Part shown: piece after piece, positions 22,494 through 31,126 of the stretch | Numbering within the stretch: the stretch's first letter is position 1 | How the letters are laid out: each line of letters opens with the position of its first letter | Assembly: GCA_049323275.1 (NCBI GenBank) | Contig: JBMOOM010000057.1 | Location: forward strand, 23,482-87,481 | DNA: 64,000 nucleotides | Direction: 5' to 3' | Source of the DNA: Taklimakanibacter sp049323275 | GTDB lineage: Bacteria; Pseudomonadota; Alphaproteobacteria; Rhizobiales; Aestuariivirgaceae | Made by a program: the position numbers and the translations under genes | Notes under the pieces: generated by a model | Told to the model about the DNA's origin: nothing | Seen by the model: only the letters and a program-made list of their open reading frames with translations | Databases searched by the model: none

Positions 22494-24201
22494 CCGGGCG
22501 CAGCCAGCCGCGATAGCGCACGATCAATCCGGTCAGCGGATGGCCGATCTCGACATGGAAGCGGAAGCGCCCCTCTTCCACCGTTTCATGTGCCGTCGAC
22601 CGCGGGCAGAGGAACATCGGCATGGGAAAACCGAAGGCCCGCCAATGACGCAGGATCAGCGACAGGCGCCCATCCTTCAGCACCAGCGCCATGGCGAAAG
22701 TCAAAGGCCCGAACTTTTCTTGGATGAGCCCTTGCGCCCGGCCCGTGCCGGCGAATTGCGCACTGTGGAACGTCTCGGCGCCGAAGCTGCGCGTCCAGGT
22801 TTCGATACCGTTCTCGGCGTCGAAACGCACCCGCACCGGCGTGTCCGCGATCGCGGCCGGGAAGCCGATGACGGCGCCGGCGAGGCGCGCAAGCCAGCCC
22901 CGCCCGCGCTCAACGCTGGCGCGCCCCTCCGCCAGGGCCATCGTCTCGACCGCATGCATCGCGCGGATTTCCTCCGGGAGCTCGCTCCAGGCCGAACCCA
23001 ATATACGCTCATAGAGCGGCGCCGTCTTCGCCAAGGGTGCCTGACGCACGCCCCATCTGATCGCCCGGCCGGCGAACAGGCGCTCATAGTCGGCGAGATC
23101 GAGATCCCGCGTGGCCGGCCGCGCGCCGGGCTCCGGCGCCCGGCCTTCGAGCGTCTTGCGGATGAGAGCCGCAACCGCCATGGCCGCGATAAAAGGTCCA
23201 TCGTCACCTTCGGCGGTGAGATGCCACGCGCGGGTGACGGGCGCTCCCGTTTCGTCTTCGCCGGTGACTTCCATGAACATGCCGCTGCGATGCTCGCCCC
23301 AACGCAAGAGGCGCGACACGCGATGGATGAGCGGCGCCAGAGCGGCGAGGCTGCCCAGCACGCGCCAGCGCACCAGCCAGGCCGCCCCGATGAAAATGCG
23401 ATGGAAGAGCTCCGGCACCGGAGCGGCGCCGATCCAGATATCGCGAGCCTTGGGCCACGGCCCGGCCAAGACGAGCAGATCCGGCACCTCGACCAGCGAG
23501 AACAGCCGGCTGCGCAGCGGCACGCCGCCCGGCGGCGCGATGGTGAAACGCAATTGCTCCGTGGCCGGATAAGCCGTCGTGGCGGCGCCGTTGCGGCGGA
23601 CGGTGATCGGCTTTCCGGCGTAGGAAGCAATGGCCCGCATCACGTTCGAGCCCAGATCGGCATAGGGCGACGGGGCAAGACCGCCGCGGATCGCCTCGAT
23701 GCGCGCCATGCCGCGAGCAAGATGGCGCACCGCCGCCGCGGAGAGCGCTGGAAAGCTCGAAGCCCCGGATAGGACATGGACATCCGCGGTCTTGGCCTTC
23801 GCCTCCAAGGCTGAAATACCCATCACGAAATCGGCGCTGTCGGCCAGGTCGAGATAATGCGCGCCCCGGGCGATCGCCGCCTCGACGAGGCGATAGCGGT
23901 CCTCGCCATAGGTCTGGAACGGACCGCTGGCGTCGATGACGACATCCGGGCGCCAGCGCGCCAGCTCTTCTGCCAGATCACCGTCACGGTCGAAAGCCGC
24001 CGGAACAAGCTCAGCCTTCGGTGATGCTCGTGCGCCGCAAAGGTCCTGGGCGCGTTGCAGGGAACGTCCCGCGACGATCAGCGTGAGACGCGGATCATCT
24101 TCCAGGAGCTCGACGATCCGGCCGCCGAAGCTGCCATAGCCGCCGACGATCAGCAGTCTGAGACGATTGTCCACGCGGGGAGTGATCCTGTGCCGGATCA
24201 C
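22474..24201 (-). CDS. saccharopine-dehydrogenase-like protein with DUF4166 domain
   Basis: A 575-residue protein. The N-terminal NAD(P)-binding domain (RLLIVGGYGSFGGRIVELL, then VVIDASGPFQTYG) is of the saccharopine-dehydrogenase/trans-acting-enoyl-reductase type. The C-terminal part, from about residue 390, is DUF4166 (IRAMHAVETMALAEGRASVERG, TWTRSFG, FRFHVEIGHPLTGLIVRYRGWL). The combination is known in proteobacteria, but no reaction is established. The start is uncertain: the GTG at 24201 sits on top of a GGGAGG stretch, and a GTG at 24174 is another possibility. Its end overlaps the P-loop gene. Confidence 0.75.
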   Translation of the reverse strand: MIRHRITPRVDNRLRLLIVGGYGSFGGRIVELLEDDPRLTLIVAGRSLQRAQDLCGARASPKAELVPAAFDRDGDLAEELARWRPDVVIDASGPFQTYGEDRYRLVEAAIARGAHYLDLADSADFVMGISALEAKAKTADVHVLSGASSFPALSAAAVRHLARGMARIEAIRGGLAPSPYADLGSNVMRAIASYAGKPITVRRNGAATTAYPATEQLRFTIAPPGGVPLRSRLFSLVEVPDLLVLAGPWPKARDIWIGAAPVPELFHRIFIGAAWLVRWRVLGSLAALAPLIHRVSRLLRWGEHRSGMFMEVTGEDETGAPVTRAWHLTAEGDDGPFIAAMAVAALIRKTLEGRAPEPGARPATRDLDLADYERLFAGRAIRWGVRQAPLAKTAPLYERILGSAWSELPEEIRAMHAVETMALAEGRASVERGRGWLARLAGAVIGFPAAIADTPVRVRFDAENGIETWTRSFGAETFHSAQFAGTGRAQGLIQEKFGPLTFAMALVLKDGRLSLILRHWRAFGFPMPMFLCPRSTAHETVEEGRFRFHVEIGHPLTGLIVRYRGWLRPVTDRAP

Positions 24202-24228
24202 CTCCCTAGCAAAGGGCAGGACATGCCA

Positions 24229-24642
24229 TCAAGACTGCGAAGCGCACGACTCCACCGCGAGGACGGTCAGCTCATGCCGCTGGCCGTTCCGCGCCGTCCA
24301 CAGGATCGACTGGCCGGGCGACAGCCCGATGAGCGCCGTTCCGACCGGTGTCAGAATGGACAATTTGCCAAGCGCGATATCGGCTTCCGGCGGGAAGACC
24401 AGGGTGACGTCGCGCTCGAGTCCTTTCTCGTCCTTGAAACGAACCCGCGATCCCATGCGGATGACCCCTTGAGCGATCTTGTCATCGGCGACGACGCGCG
24501 CCCGCTCGAGCTCTCCGGCGAGATCGTCGGCGAGTTCCGCGTCGCGCTCGGCGATGGCGTCGGCGAGCATCGTCAGCCGCGCATGGTCGCTGGTCGAAAT
24601 GCTGATATCGGGCTTCTGACGGATGGCGGTGGTGTCGGTCAT
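24229..24642 (-). CDS. rnk: nucleoside diphosphate kinase regulator / GreA-GreB-type factor (Rnk-like)
   Basis: A 137-residue protein with a C-terminal GreA/GreB-type domain (VIRMGSRVRFKDEKG, then FPPEADIALGKLSILTPVGTALIGL, then WTARNGQRHELTVLAVE) and a short N-terminal coiled coil (RLTMLADAIAERDAELADDL), the layout of Rnk. Rnk proteins bind RNA polymerase near the secondary channel and influence NDP kinase levels. The symbol is by family resemblance. It precedes the saccharopine-dehydrogenase-like gene on the same strand, with a 27-bp gap. Confidence 0.8.
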   Translation of the reverse strand: MTDTTAIRQKPDISISTSDHARLTMLADAIAERDAELADDLAGELERARVVADDKIAQGVIRMGSRVRFKDEKGLERDVTLVFPPEADIALGKLSILTPVGTALIGLSPGQSILWTARNGQRHELTVLAVESCASQS

Positions 24643-25014
24643 GTGAAATAGGCCTATTGCGCTTCCGCCCGGAATGGGTGCGGTAGCTCCTGCGGATTGA
24701 TGGAAGATTGCGAGAGTGACGGCGCCTTTTAGCGAACAGCGAGTGGAAAAAACTCAGCCCTGCCCCGCGACTCGGAGGTGCCAGGGGCCGAGCCGGGGGT
24801 CAGATTCCCGCGATGGGGCAAGCCCCATAATGAAAACGAGTCGTGTTTCGCCGTGTTTTGCGCATGGCTCATAGTTGGGTGTGCCGCTCCTGATGTCAAG
24901 CGCCACCCGTCCCGGCCCGGTTAACAGCGTCGTGGCGTGCCCGATTGACAGTCGGGCGGGGATGGAAAATATTCCAGAAATGGAGGGGCAAATCAGCCCT
25001 TGGAGGAGAGACGG
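24643..25014. other. intergenic region with promoter and hairpin
   Basis: About 370 bp without a gene. A short perfect hairpin (ATGGGGC/GCCCCAT) is at 24813..24828. A consensus-like vegetative promoter for the secreted protein lies at 24945..24973. I recognise no riboswitch or RNA gene; the segment GGGTCAGATTCCC near 24800 looks T-arm-like but has no tRNA around it. Confidence 0.5.
24945..24973 (+). promoter_or_regulatory. sigma-70-type promoter
   Basis: TTGACA, a 17-nt spacer, then AATATT, 41 bp upstream of the start codon at 25015. Confidence 0.5.
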
Positions 25015-25311
25015 ATGATCAAGATGATGGTGGCGGCGGCCGGTCTTTCGGTTGGTCTGTTGATGACGCCCGTGGCCACGGCCCCGGCCAAGGCCGGCGT
25101 CAATATCGACATCAATATCGGCGGCAAGAACCGGATCAGCTGCCGGCGCGGCGCGCGGATCGCCGAGAATTACGGTTACTTCCGGATTCGCGCGCGCGAT
25201 TGCAGCGGCGGCACCTATACTTATTTCGGCCGTCGCAACGGCAAGAACTACATCATCTACGTCGATTCCAGGCGCGGCTACGTCAAGGATGTCCGCCGCA
25301 TCTATTACTGA
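25015..25311 (+). CDS. small secreted basic protein
   Basis: A 98-residue protein with a signal peptide (MIKMMVAAAGLSVGLLMTPV, cleavage likely after PAKA) and a mature part of about 70 residues that starts GVNIDINIGGKNRISC. The mature protein has two Cys (RISCRRG and ARDCSGG), likely one disulfide, and many Arg and Tyr residues (TYTYFGRRNGKNYIIYVD). The fold suggests a small periplasmic PepSY- or SH3-like beta domain, but I cannot assign a family. GGAGGAGAG precedes the ATG at 25015. It has its own promoter at 24945..24973 and terminator at 25339..25361, so it is a single-gene unit. Confidence 0.7.
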   Translation: MIKMMVAAAGLSVGLLMTPVATAPAKAGVNIDINIGGKNRISCRRGARIAENYGYFRIRARDCSGGTYTYFGRRNGKNYIIYVDSRRGYVKDVRRIYY

Positions 25312-25338
25312 CAGTTCCGGAAATCCGATTCCGAGCAG

Positions 25339-25361
25339 ACAGCGGGCATTTTGCCCGCTGT
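25339..25361 (+). terminator. intrinsic terminator
   Basis: A 10-bp perfect stem ACAGCGGGCA / TGCCCGCTGT with a 3-nt loop, followed by TTCGTT, 28 bp after the stop codon. Confidence 0.8.
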
Positions 25362-25561
25362 TTCGTTATGGCGGATCGCTCATAAAATTACGCAGCGGAA
25401 TAAAATTCCCAATGACCCTGTGAACCTTTGGCTGCTGGTTTGGCAACCATTACTGTTGTAGTACCGCAGCAGATTCTCCGGGGACAGCCACATGCTCAGG
25501 AAATCATCGACCGGCCTTGACGCAGTGCTTGCGTCAGGCGCGGCCGGCATAATATATTGCT

Positions 25562-25716
25562 TTTTAGTGATATTTTCGCTTCAACTGTGACATATACGCA
25601 ACAGTGCCGACAATTCGACCGGCCTTACTTAACGTATCGCTGGTGCAACAGGAAACTTTAGGGCGTAATCGCGCCCATCGCTCCTCCATGGAACTGAGGC
25701 CCTTCGGGGCCTTTTT
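25562..25716 (+). ncRNA. candidate small RNA with anti-Shine-Dalgarno motif
   Basis: A gene-free interval bounded on the left by a possible promoter (CTTGCG at 25528..25533, 16 nt, TAATAT at 25550..25555) and on the right by a terminator (AGGCCC-TTCG-GGGCCT followed by T5, 25697..25716). Inside are a small hairpin (GGGCG-TAAT-CGCGCCC) and an unpaired CTCCTCC at 25681..25687, complementary to a Shine-Dalgarno sequence. Rhizobial trans-acting sRNAs of the alpha-r14 type carry such motifs. The 5' end is inferred. Confidence 0.4.
25697..25716 (+). terminator. intrinsic terminator
   Basis: AGGCCC and GGGCCT pair around a stable TTCG tetraloop, followed by TTTTTCTTTT. It has no plus-strand protein gene upstream, which supports the small-RNA candidate. 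Confidence 0.8.
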
Positions 25717-25800
25717 CTTTTCCGGGAGCAACGGCTACAAGGACCATGCACAAGCGATAAGATAAAGCGTGATGGCGACTCTTTCCAAAGCCATCGCGCT

Positions 25801-26748
25801 TTAGCAGGCAAAAGCGGCAGCCTCCTGTTGCGCAGCCGCCCTTTCCTGCTCATTTGCGGCCTTGGCGTAGTAGTCCCGCGCCTTTGCCAGACTTTTGCAG
25901 GCATCGCCGGTGCGGTCGAGCGCCGCCAGTATCTTGCCATGCGTGCGGTAGTTGACCGCCGAGAGGTAGTCGCTGTCCCGCACCAGCAGGATTTGCGCCT
26001 GGGTATCGTTCAGCGTCGAATTCAGCTCGACGTCGCCAAGGACGTCGGCGACCCGAAAGGCCTGTGGCATCATGCTCAAGGCCTTTTCAAACTGGGCCTT
26101 GCGCTGATACATCCAGGCCAGATTGTTGTAGGCGAGCGCTTTCACCTTGAGATCCCGTAGATCGGACGGCGGCTGTGCTTCGATCCGCTTGCGCGTCTCC
26201 TCGAGATAGAATTCGCCGCGATCGAAATCCTTGTTGTGGACATGGGCTATTCCCAGAGACATGAATATTCGTGTCTTCAGTGCCGGATCGCTGTCCTGGA
26301 CGATCCGTAGTGCCTGCTCCAGGCGCGCGACGGCATCGGGATATCGTCCGCCATCATCCAGCATCACGGCGAAATCGGTGAGGAGATTGAGCTTTCCGCG
26401 ATCCGCCATCGGGACTTCCGCCCCGGGATCGAGAGCCAATGCGGCCAGATACTGCCGCTCGGCCGCGCCGAAGTTCTTCATCTCCGCGCTATAGAGCCTG
26501 GCCAGAGTTCCGTGCATCTCGAATTTGAGGAACGGATCGGAGAATCTTTCATCCGCCAGGGCATCGAGAAGGACTTTCTCCGCCCCGCCATGATCCTTGG
26601 CTTCGAGCTTCCCGTAGAAGGCGGTCATCGTCTCCGAATAGGGCTCGATCTGCCGCATCTCGAAGGAGTAGTAGCCATAAAGGCCCAGAATGAGGATGGC
26701 GATCGTCCCGACGAATGTCGCGGCGATGGTGATCAATGTCTTCTTCAA
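25801..26748 (-). CDS. membrane-anchored TPR repeat protein
   Basis: A 315-residue protein with an N-terminal membrane anchor (LITIAATFVGTIAILILGLYGYY) and then several tetratricopeptide-like helix pairs: MHGTLARLYSAEMKNFGAAERQYLAALALDPGA, GRYPDAVARLEQALRIV, ALAYNNLAWMYQRKAQFEKALSMM. The TPR part should be periplasmic and serve as a protein-binding scaffold. The C-terminus is Ala/Gln-rich with a final Cys. No specific partner can be named. It is divergent from the lytic transglycosylase gene, which hints at a cell-envelope role. Confidence 0.75.
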   Translation of the reverse strand: MKKTLITIAATFVGTIAILILGLYGYYSFEMRQIEPYSETMTAFYGKLEAKDHGGAEKVLLDALADERFSDPFLKFEMHGTLARLYSAEMKNFGAAERQYLAALALDPGAEVPMADRGKLNLLTDFAVMLDDGGRYPDAVARLEQALRIVQDSDPALKTRIFMSLGIAHVHNKDFDRGEFYLEETRKRIEAQPPSDLRDLKVKALAYNNLAWMYQRKAQFEKALSMMPQAFRVADVLGDVELNSTLNDTQAQILLVRDSDYLSAVNYRTHGKILAALDRTGDACKSLAKARDYYAKAANEQERAAAQQEAAAFAC

Positions 26749-26895
26749 CGGAGGTCTCCGGCAGATTCGGCACCGAGGCTATTGCAAGGCGGCCGCGCGG
26801 TCGAGCCTCTTTCCGGAACGTCACCGGCGCGCCACATTGCTGAATCACTGCTGAGCCGGTAAGTGTCAGCTCAAATCAGCCACGGAGTTTCGACG

Positions 26896-28107
26896 GTGAA
26901 GCTTGTCCCCCTCTGCCTGTCCGCCCTGCTTGTCCTGGCCTCGGCCACGGCCGCCTCGGCGGCCGCCGACTGCCAGCCCACCTCGCCCTCAAAATTCCCG
27001 GGCTGGCTTGCCGGCGTCAAGAAGGAAGCCGCCGGCATGGGCATCTCCAGGCGCGCCATCTCCGTGCTCGACGGCATGACCTACGACCCGGCCGTCATCA
27101 AGCGCGACCGGGCGCAGAGCGTCTTCTCGCTGACCTTCCTCGATTTCCAGGCCCGACTGATCTCGGCCGGGCGCATGAATACCGGCGCCAGCCTGCTCAA
27201 GAAACATGCCGGCATCTTCCAGAAGGTCGAGCAGAAATATGGCGTGCCGCCCGCGGTCATCGTCGCCTTCTGGGGCCTCGAGACGGATTTCGGCGGCTAT
27301 ATGGGCGATTTCCACACCATCCGGTCGCTGGCGACCTTGTCCTTCGACTGCCGCCGGCCGGAAAAATTCCGCCCGCAGCTCTTCGCGGCGCTGCAAATCC
27401 TGGATCGCGGCGACATGACGGAAGAGGACATGGTGGGCGCCTGGGCCGGCGAGATCGGCCAGGTGCAGTTCCTGCCCGCCGACTTCCTCGAAAGCGGCAT
27501 CGATGCCGATGGCGACGGCAAGGTCGACCTGAAGCGCAGCATCCCCGATATCCTCTATTCATCCGCCAATCTGCTGATCAACCATGGCTGGCGGCCGAAC
27601 CAGCCCTGGCTGCAGGAAGTTAGCGTCCCCGAGGACTTGCCGTGGGACCAGGCCGACATCGCCATCCAGCATCCGCGCGCGCAATGGGCCAAATGGGGCG
27701 TGAAGCTCGTCTCCGGCAAGGCGCTCAAGGGTGACAAGGCGGCGGCCTCCCTGCTCCTGCCGATGGGCCGCCACGGCCCGGCCTTCCTCGCTTATCCGAA
27801 CTTCACCGAAGTCTATCTGAAGTGGAACGAGTCGCTCATCTATTCGACGACCGCCGCTTATTTCGCCACCCGCCTGGCGGGCGCTCCACCGGTGAGCAAG
27901 GGCAACGGGCCGATCGACAGTCTCGACTACAATCAGATCATGGAATTGCAGAAGATCCTGACCCGCATGGGTTACGATGTCGGCAAGATCGACGGCAAGC
28001 TCGGCGCCCAGAGCCGCGCCGCGGTCAAGGCGGTGCAGATCAAGCTCGGCCTGCCGGCCGATTCCTGGCCGACGCCGGAGCTCCTCGCGCGGCTGCGCAA
28101 GAGCTGA
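26896..28107 (+). CDS. lytic murein transglycosylase (MltB-type) with peptidoglycan-binding domain
   Basis: A secreted cell-wall enzyme of about 403 residues that cleaves the glycan strand to 1,6-anhydro-muropeptides. Signal peptide VKLVPLCLSALLVLASATAASA, then the SLT_2 (MltB) domain: AGIFQKVEQKYGVPPAVIVAFWGLETDFGGYMGDF, with the catalytic Glu in GLETDFG, then GEIGQVQFLPADFLESGIDADGDG. A PG_binding_1 domain follows at the C-terminus (LQKILTRMGYDVGKIDGKLG to the end). I chose the GTG at 26896 with GGAG 8 nt upstream; a GTG at 26863 is in frame but spoils the signal peptide. Confidence 0.9.
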   Translation: MKLVPLCLSALLVLASATAASAAADCQPTSPSKFPGWLAGVKKEAAGMGISRRAISVLDGMTYDPAVIKRDRAQSVFSLTFLDFQARLISAGRMNTGASLLKKHAGIFQKVEQKYGVPPAVIVAFWGLETDFGGYMGDFHTIRSLATLSFDCRRPEKFRPQLFAALQILDRGDMTEEDMVGAWAGEIGQVQFLPADFLESGIDADGDGKVDLKRSIPDILYSSANLLINHGWRPNQPWLQEVSVPEDLPWDQADIAIQHPRAQWAKWGVKLVSGKALKGDKAAASLLLPMGRHGPAFLAYPNFTEVYLKWNESLIYSTTAAYFATRLAGAPPVSKGNGPIDSLDYNQIMELQKILTRMGYDVGKIDGKLGAQSRAAVKAVQIKLGLPADSWPTPELLARLRKS

Positions 28108-28116
28108 CGGCCCCCG

Positions 28117-29145
28117 ATGACCGAACGACGTGCTTCGGCCGAGACTTTGGCGGCCTTCTCCTATGCCGTGCTCACCTCGGCCGGCGCCGACCCGGACTCG
28201 GCGGAAGCGACGACCGGCGCCATGCTGCATGCCTCGCTGCTCGGCGTCGACAGCCATGGCGTCAGGCTCCTGCCTTTCTATGCCGACTGCCTGCGCGGCG
28301 GCATCTGCAAGCAGAGCCCGAATATCACCGTCTCGCATCCGCGCCGCAGCGCCGTGCTGGTCGATGCCGATGACGGGCTCGGCCATCTGCCCACCTACCG
28401 GGCCATGGACGAAGCCTGCACCATTGCGCGCGACACCGGCATCGGCATGGGCGTGGTGATCAACTCGACCCATTTCGGCGCCGCCGGCGCCTATGCGCTC
28501 GCCGCCGCCAATGCCGGCTTCATCGGCTTCGTCACCTGCAATTCGGGCGCCTTCGTCGTGCCCTATGGCGGCAGGAAGCCCATTCATGGAACGAGCCCGA
28601 TCGCCATGGCGGCCCCGTTGGAAGGCCGCGATCCCTATTTCCTCGACATGGCGACGAGCTCCATCCCGTGGAACAAGGTCCTGCGCTATCGCACCGAGGG
28701 GATCGAGTTGCCGCCCGATGCCGTCCTCGACGCCAATGGCCAGTACACGACCGATCCCCATTCCGCTATTTGCCTCGGTCCCGTCGGCGGCTCGGGCTTC
28801 GGCTACAAGGGCGCGGCGCTCGCCGGCCTCGCCGAGGTCCTGGGCGCGATGCTGAGCGGCATGCGCCTGTCGGTCGAGCAGGATGGCGTCGCCCTCGCCG
28901 ACACCAAGGTCGGGCATTTCGTGATGGCGATCGATCCATCGACCTTCGTGCCGGCCGGCATCTTCGCCGAGCGCCATGCGAGCTATCTGGACGCCTTCAA
29001 GGCGGAGCCCGGAATCATGCCGGCGGGCGGCCCCGAATGGACCAGGCGGATCGACCGCGAGGCCAAGGGCATTCCCTTGCCCGACGGCCTCTACCAGGAG
29101 CTGGCCGACGCGGCCGACAAGGCCAAGGTCGCCTTTTCATTGTAG
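28117..29145 (+). CDS. Ldh2 family malate/L-lactate/ureidoglycolate-type dehydrogenase
   Basis: A 342-residue NAD(P)-dependent dehydrogenase of the Ldh_2 family, which is unrelated to classical LDH. Landmarks: LLGVDSHGVRLLPFYADCL (catalytic-site His in DSHG), then INSTHFGAAGAYALAAANAGFIGF, then GTSPIAMAAP and the cofactor-site segment SGFGYKGAALAGLAEVL. Relatives act on malate, L-lactate, ureidoglycolate, 2,3-diketogulonate or pyrroline-2-carboxylate, and the sequence alone does not decide. It follows the lytic transglycosylase gene by 9 bp, and an EamA transporter gene and an aldolase gene lie downstream. Confidence 0.85.
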   Translation: MTERRASAETLAAFSYAVLTSAGADPDSAEATTGAMLHASLLGVDSHGVRLLPFYADCLRGGICKQSPNITVSHPRRSAVLVDADDGLGHLPTYRAMDEACTIARDTGIGMGVVINSTHFGAAGAYALAAANAGFIGFVTCNSGAFVVPYGGRKPIHGTSPIAMAAPLEGRDPYFLDMATSSIPWNKVLRYRTEGIELPPDAVLDANGQYTTDPHSAICLGPVGGSGFGYKGAALAGLAEVLGAMLSGMRLSVEQDGVALADTKVGHFVMAIDPSTFVPAGIFAERHASYLDAFKAEPGIMPAGGPEWTRRIDREAKGIPLPDGLYQELADAADKAKVAFSL

Positions 29146-29227
29146 AATCCGGCCATGCGCGGGCTGCATCCGGGGCCATCCGGATTGTTCATTGGCTTGG
29201 CGGTCGCCCCTGCCTATAGCTCGACCG

Positions 29228-30124
29228 ATGAGCGTCGCGGGAGAGACAGCCGGTCAACGGGATAATCATGCCGTGGGCATCCTCTGGATGCTCGTCACGG
29301 TACTGTGCTTCACGTCTCTCGACACGCTGGTGAAGCATCTGCTCGAGACCTATTCCCTGGTCCAGGTCACCTGGGCGCGGTTTTTCTTCGCCACCATCGT
29401 CGCCGCGGCGGCGGCCGGCCCGAACCTGCCCCGGGTGGTGAAGACCAAGGCGCCGACCCTGCAGCTGACGCGCTCGCTGCTCCTCGCCCTGACCACCGCT
29501 CTGTTCAATGCCGGCGTGCGCCTCGTGCCGCTGGCGACGGCGACGACCATCATGTTCCTCGCCCCGATCCTCGTCACCGTCCTGTCGGTGCCGCTGCTCA
29601 AGGAGCATGTCGGACCGCGCCGCTGGTTCGGCGTGCTCGTCGGCTTCCTGGGCGCCCTCATCGTGGTCCGGCCCTGGGAAAGCCATGCCGGCCTGTTCAT
29701 CAGCGGCGCCCTCTTCCTGCTGGTCGCCGCTCTGCTCAATGCCAGCTATCAGATCACCACCCGCAAGGTGCGCCTCTTCGACGAGCCCTTGACCTCGATG
29801 TTCTACACATCGGTGATCGGCGCCCTCGTCACCACGGTGTTCGTGCCGTGGCACTGGCAGTGGCCGGGCGCGGCCGACTGGCTGCTTCTCATCGGCACCG
29901 GGCTTCTGGGCGGGGTCGGCCATCTCTTCCTCATCCAGGCCTTCCGCCGGGCGCCGGCTTCCGTCGCCGCGCCTTTCTCCTATTCATCGCTGATCTGGGC
30001 CGCCCTGTTCGGCTGGCTGTTCTTTGCCGAATGGCCCGATTATTGGACATGGCTGGGGGCCGCCTTGATCATCGGTTCCGGCCTTTACATTTTCCATCGC
30101 GAAAGACAGCATAGGCACAACTGA
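29228..30124 (+). CDS. EamA/DMT family transporter
   Basis: A 298-residue, ten-helix membrane transporter with two EamA repeats (GILWMLVTVLCFTSLDTLVKHLL, then LFISGALFLLVAALLNASYQITTRKV). Exporter of unknown small molecules. The start at 29228 (MSVAGETAGQ) gives the usual length; a longer frame from 28976 runs inside the dehydrogenase gene and is spurious. The next gene, a class II aldolase, follows 18 bp later with its own ribosome site, so the genes from 28117 to 30901 may form one transcript. Confidence 0.85.
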   Translation: MSVAGETAGQRDNHAVGILWMLVTVLCFTSLDTLVKHLLETYSLVQVTWARFFFATIVAAAAAGPNLPRVVKTKAPTLQLTRSLLLALTTALFNAGVRLVPLATATTIMFLAPILVTVLSVPLLKEHVGPRRWFGVLVGFLGALIVVRPWESHAGLFISGALFLLVAALLNASYQITTRKVRLFDEPLTSMFYTSVIGALVTTVFVPWHWQWPGAADWLLLIGTGLLGGVGHLFLIQAFRRAPASVAAPFSYSSLIWAALFGWLFFAEWPDYWTWLGAALIIGSGLYIFHRERQHRHN

Positions 30125-30142
30125 CAATTTCGGGAGAACGCC

Positions 30143-30901
30143 ATGACTTCGGTGACCAAGCTCAAGACCAAGACGTCGGAAGAACAGCAGCTGCGCATCG
30201 ATCTGGCCGCGGCGTTCCGCCTCGCCGAGCATTTCAACTGGCACGAGGGCGTCGCCAATCATTTCAGCCTCGCGGTGTCGCCCGACGGCAAGCAGTTCCT
30301 GATGAACCCGAAATGGAAGCATTTTTCCGGCATCAGGGCCTCCGACCTGCTGCTGCTCGATGCCGACGACAAGGAAGCGATGAAGCGGCCCGACGCCCCG
30401 GACGAGACGGCCTGGTGCATTCATGGCCGCATGCACGCTCTGGTTCCCTCGGCCCGCTGCGTGCTGCATGTCCACCCGACCTATGCGACGGCGCTCGCCG
30501 GCCTCGCCGATCCCGAGGTCAAGCCGATCGACCAGAACACCGCGCGCTTCTACAAGCGCGTCGCCTATGATCTCGGCTATGAGGGCATGGCCAACTCGGA
30601 TGCCGAAGGCAACCGCCTCGCTGGCCTCCTCGGCAACCACAAGACGATGATGATGGGCAATCACGGCGTGCTGATCGCCGCCAGCACCGTCGCCGAGGCC
30701 TTCGACGAGCTCTATTATCTCGAGCGCGCCTGCCAGACCCTGATGATCGCCTATGCGAGCGGCCAGAAGCTCAACATCATGAGCGACAAGGTCGCCGAGC
30801 AGACGGCGCGCGACTGGGACCTCTATACCGACTCGGCCTTCGCGCATTTCGCCGAGATGAAGAAGGTGCTCGACCGCAAGGACCCGTCCTACGCCGACTG
30901 A
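30143..30901 (+). CDS. class II aldolase/adducin family protein
   Basis: A 252-residue zinc-dependent aldolase or decarboxylase-like enzyme. The zinc-ligand pattern is visible: NHFSLAVS (glycine loop region), then VLHVHPTYATALAGL with the two His, then MGNHGVLIAASTVAEAFDELYYLERAC with the third His. Relatives cleave fuculose- or ribulose-phosphate, or decarboxylate hydroxy-acids in catabolic pathways. GGGAGAA lies upstream. With the Ldh2 dehydrogenase it could process one hydroxy-acid, but this is inference from neighbourhood only. Confidence 0.85.
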   Translation: MTSVTKLKTKTSEEQQLRIDLAAAFRLAEHFNWHEGVANHFSLAVSPDGKQFLMNPKWKHFSGIRASDLLLLDADDKEAMKRPDAPDETAWCIHGRMHALVPSARCVLHVHPTYATALAGLADPEVKPIDQNTARFYKRVAYDLGYEGMANSDAEGNRLAGLLGNHKTMMMGNHGVLIAASTVAEAFDELYYLERACQTLMIAYASGQKLNIMSDKVAEQTARDWDLYTDSAFAHFAEMKKVLDRKDPSYAD

Positions 30902-31031
30902 CCTAACCTCCTGATCCGAAGACCGAAAAACGCTGAATGCCGGACAACCGGCCATTCAGCGGCGGCTCAGCGCATTGCGCCTATTCTGTGACCATCAAAT
31001 GGGGGCCGATTGTTCAGGATAGGAGAACGCC

Positions 31032-31118
31032 ATGCGTCCTGTCGAAACCGCTTTCGCCGGTCTGTTGATCGTCGCCATCCTCACCACCGTCGTGAAGGCC
31101 GCCATCATCCTGCTGTGA
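31032..31118 (+). CDS. small membrane peptide, 28 residues
   Basis: A short frame starting MRPVETAFAGLLIVAILTTV and continuing as one membrane helix to the end (VKAAIILL). AGGAGAA lies 6 nt before the ATG, which is better support than most frames of this size have. It lies between the aldolase and DUF2000 genes. Family not recognised. Confidence 0.5.
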   Translation: MRPVETAFAGLLIVAILTTVVKAAIILL

Positions 31119-31126
31119 GGATGAAA

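Noticed and set aside
24781..24830. T-arm-like GGGTCAGATTCCC near a hairpin, as a tRNA or tmRNA candidate
   Set aside because: No acceptor stem, anticodon arm or CCA context around it.
27559..28977. 472-codon frame on the minus strand
   Set aside because: Antisense to the transglycosylase end and the Ldh2 gene; His/Gly/Arg-rich without motifs.
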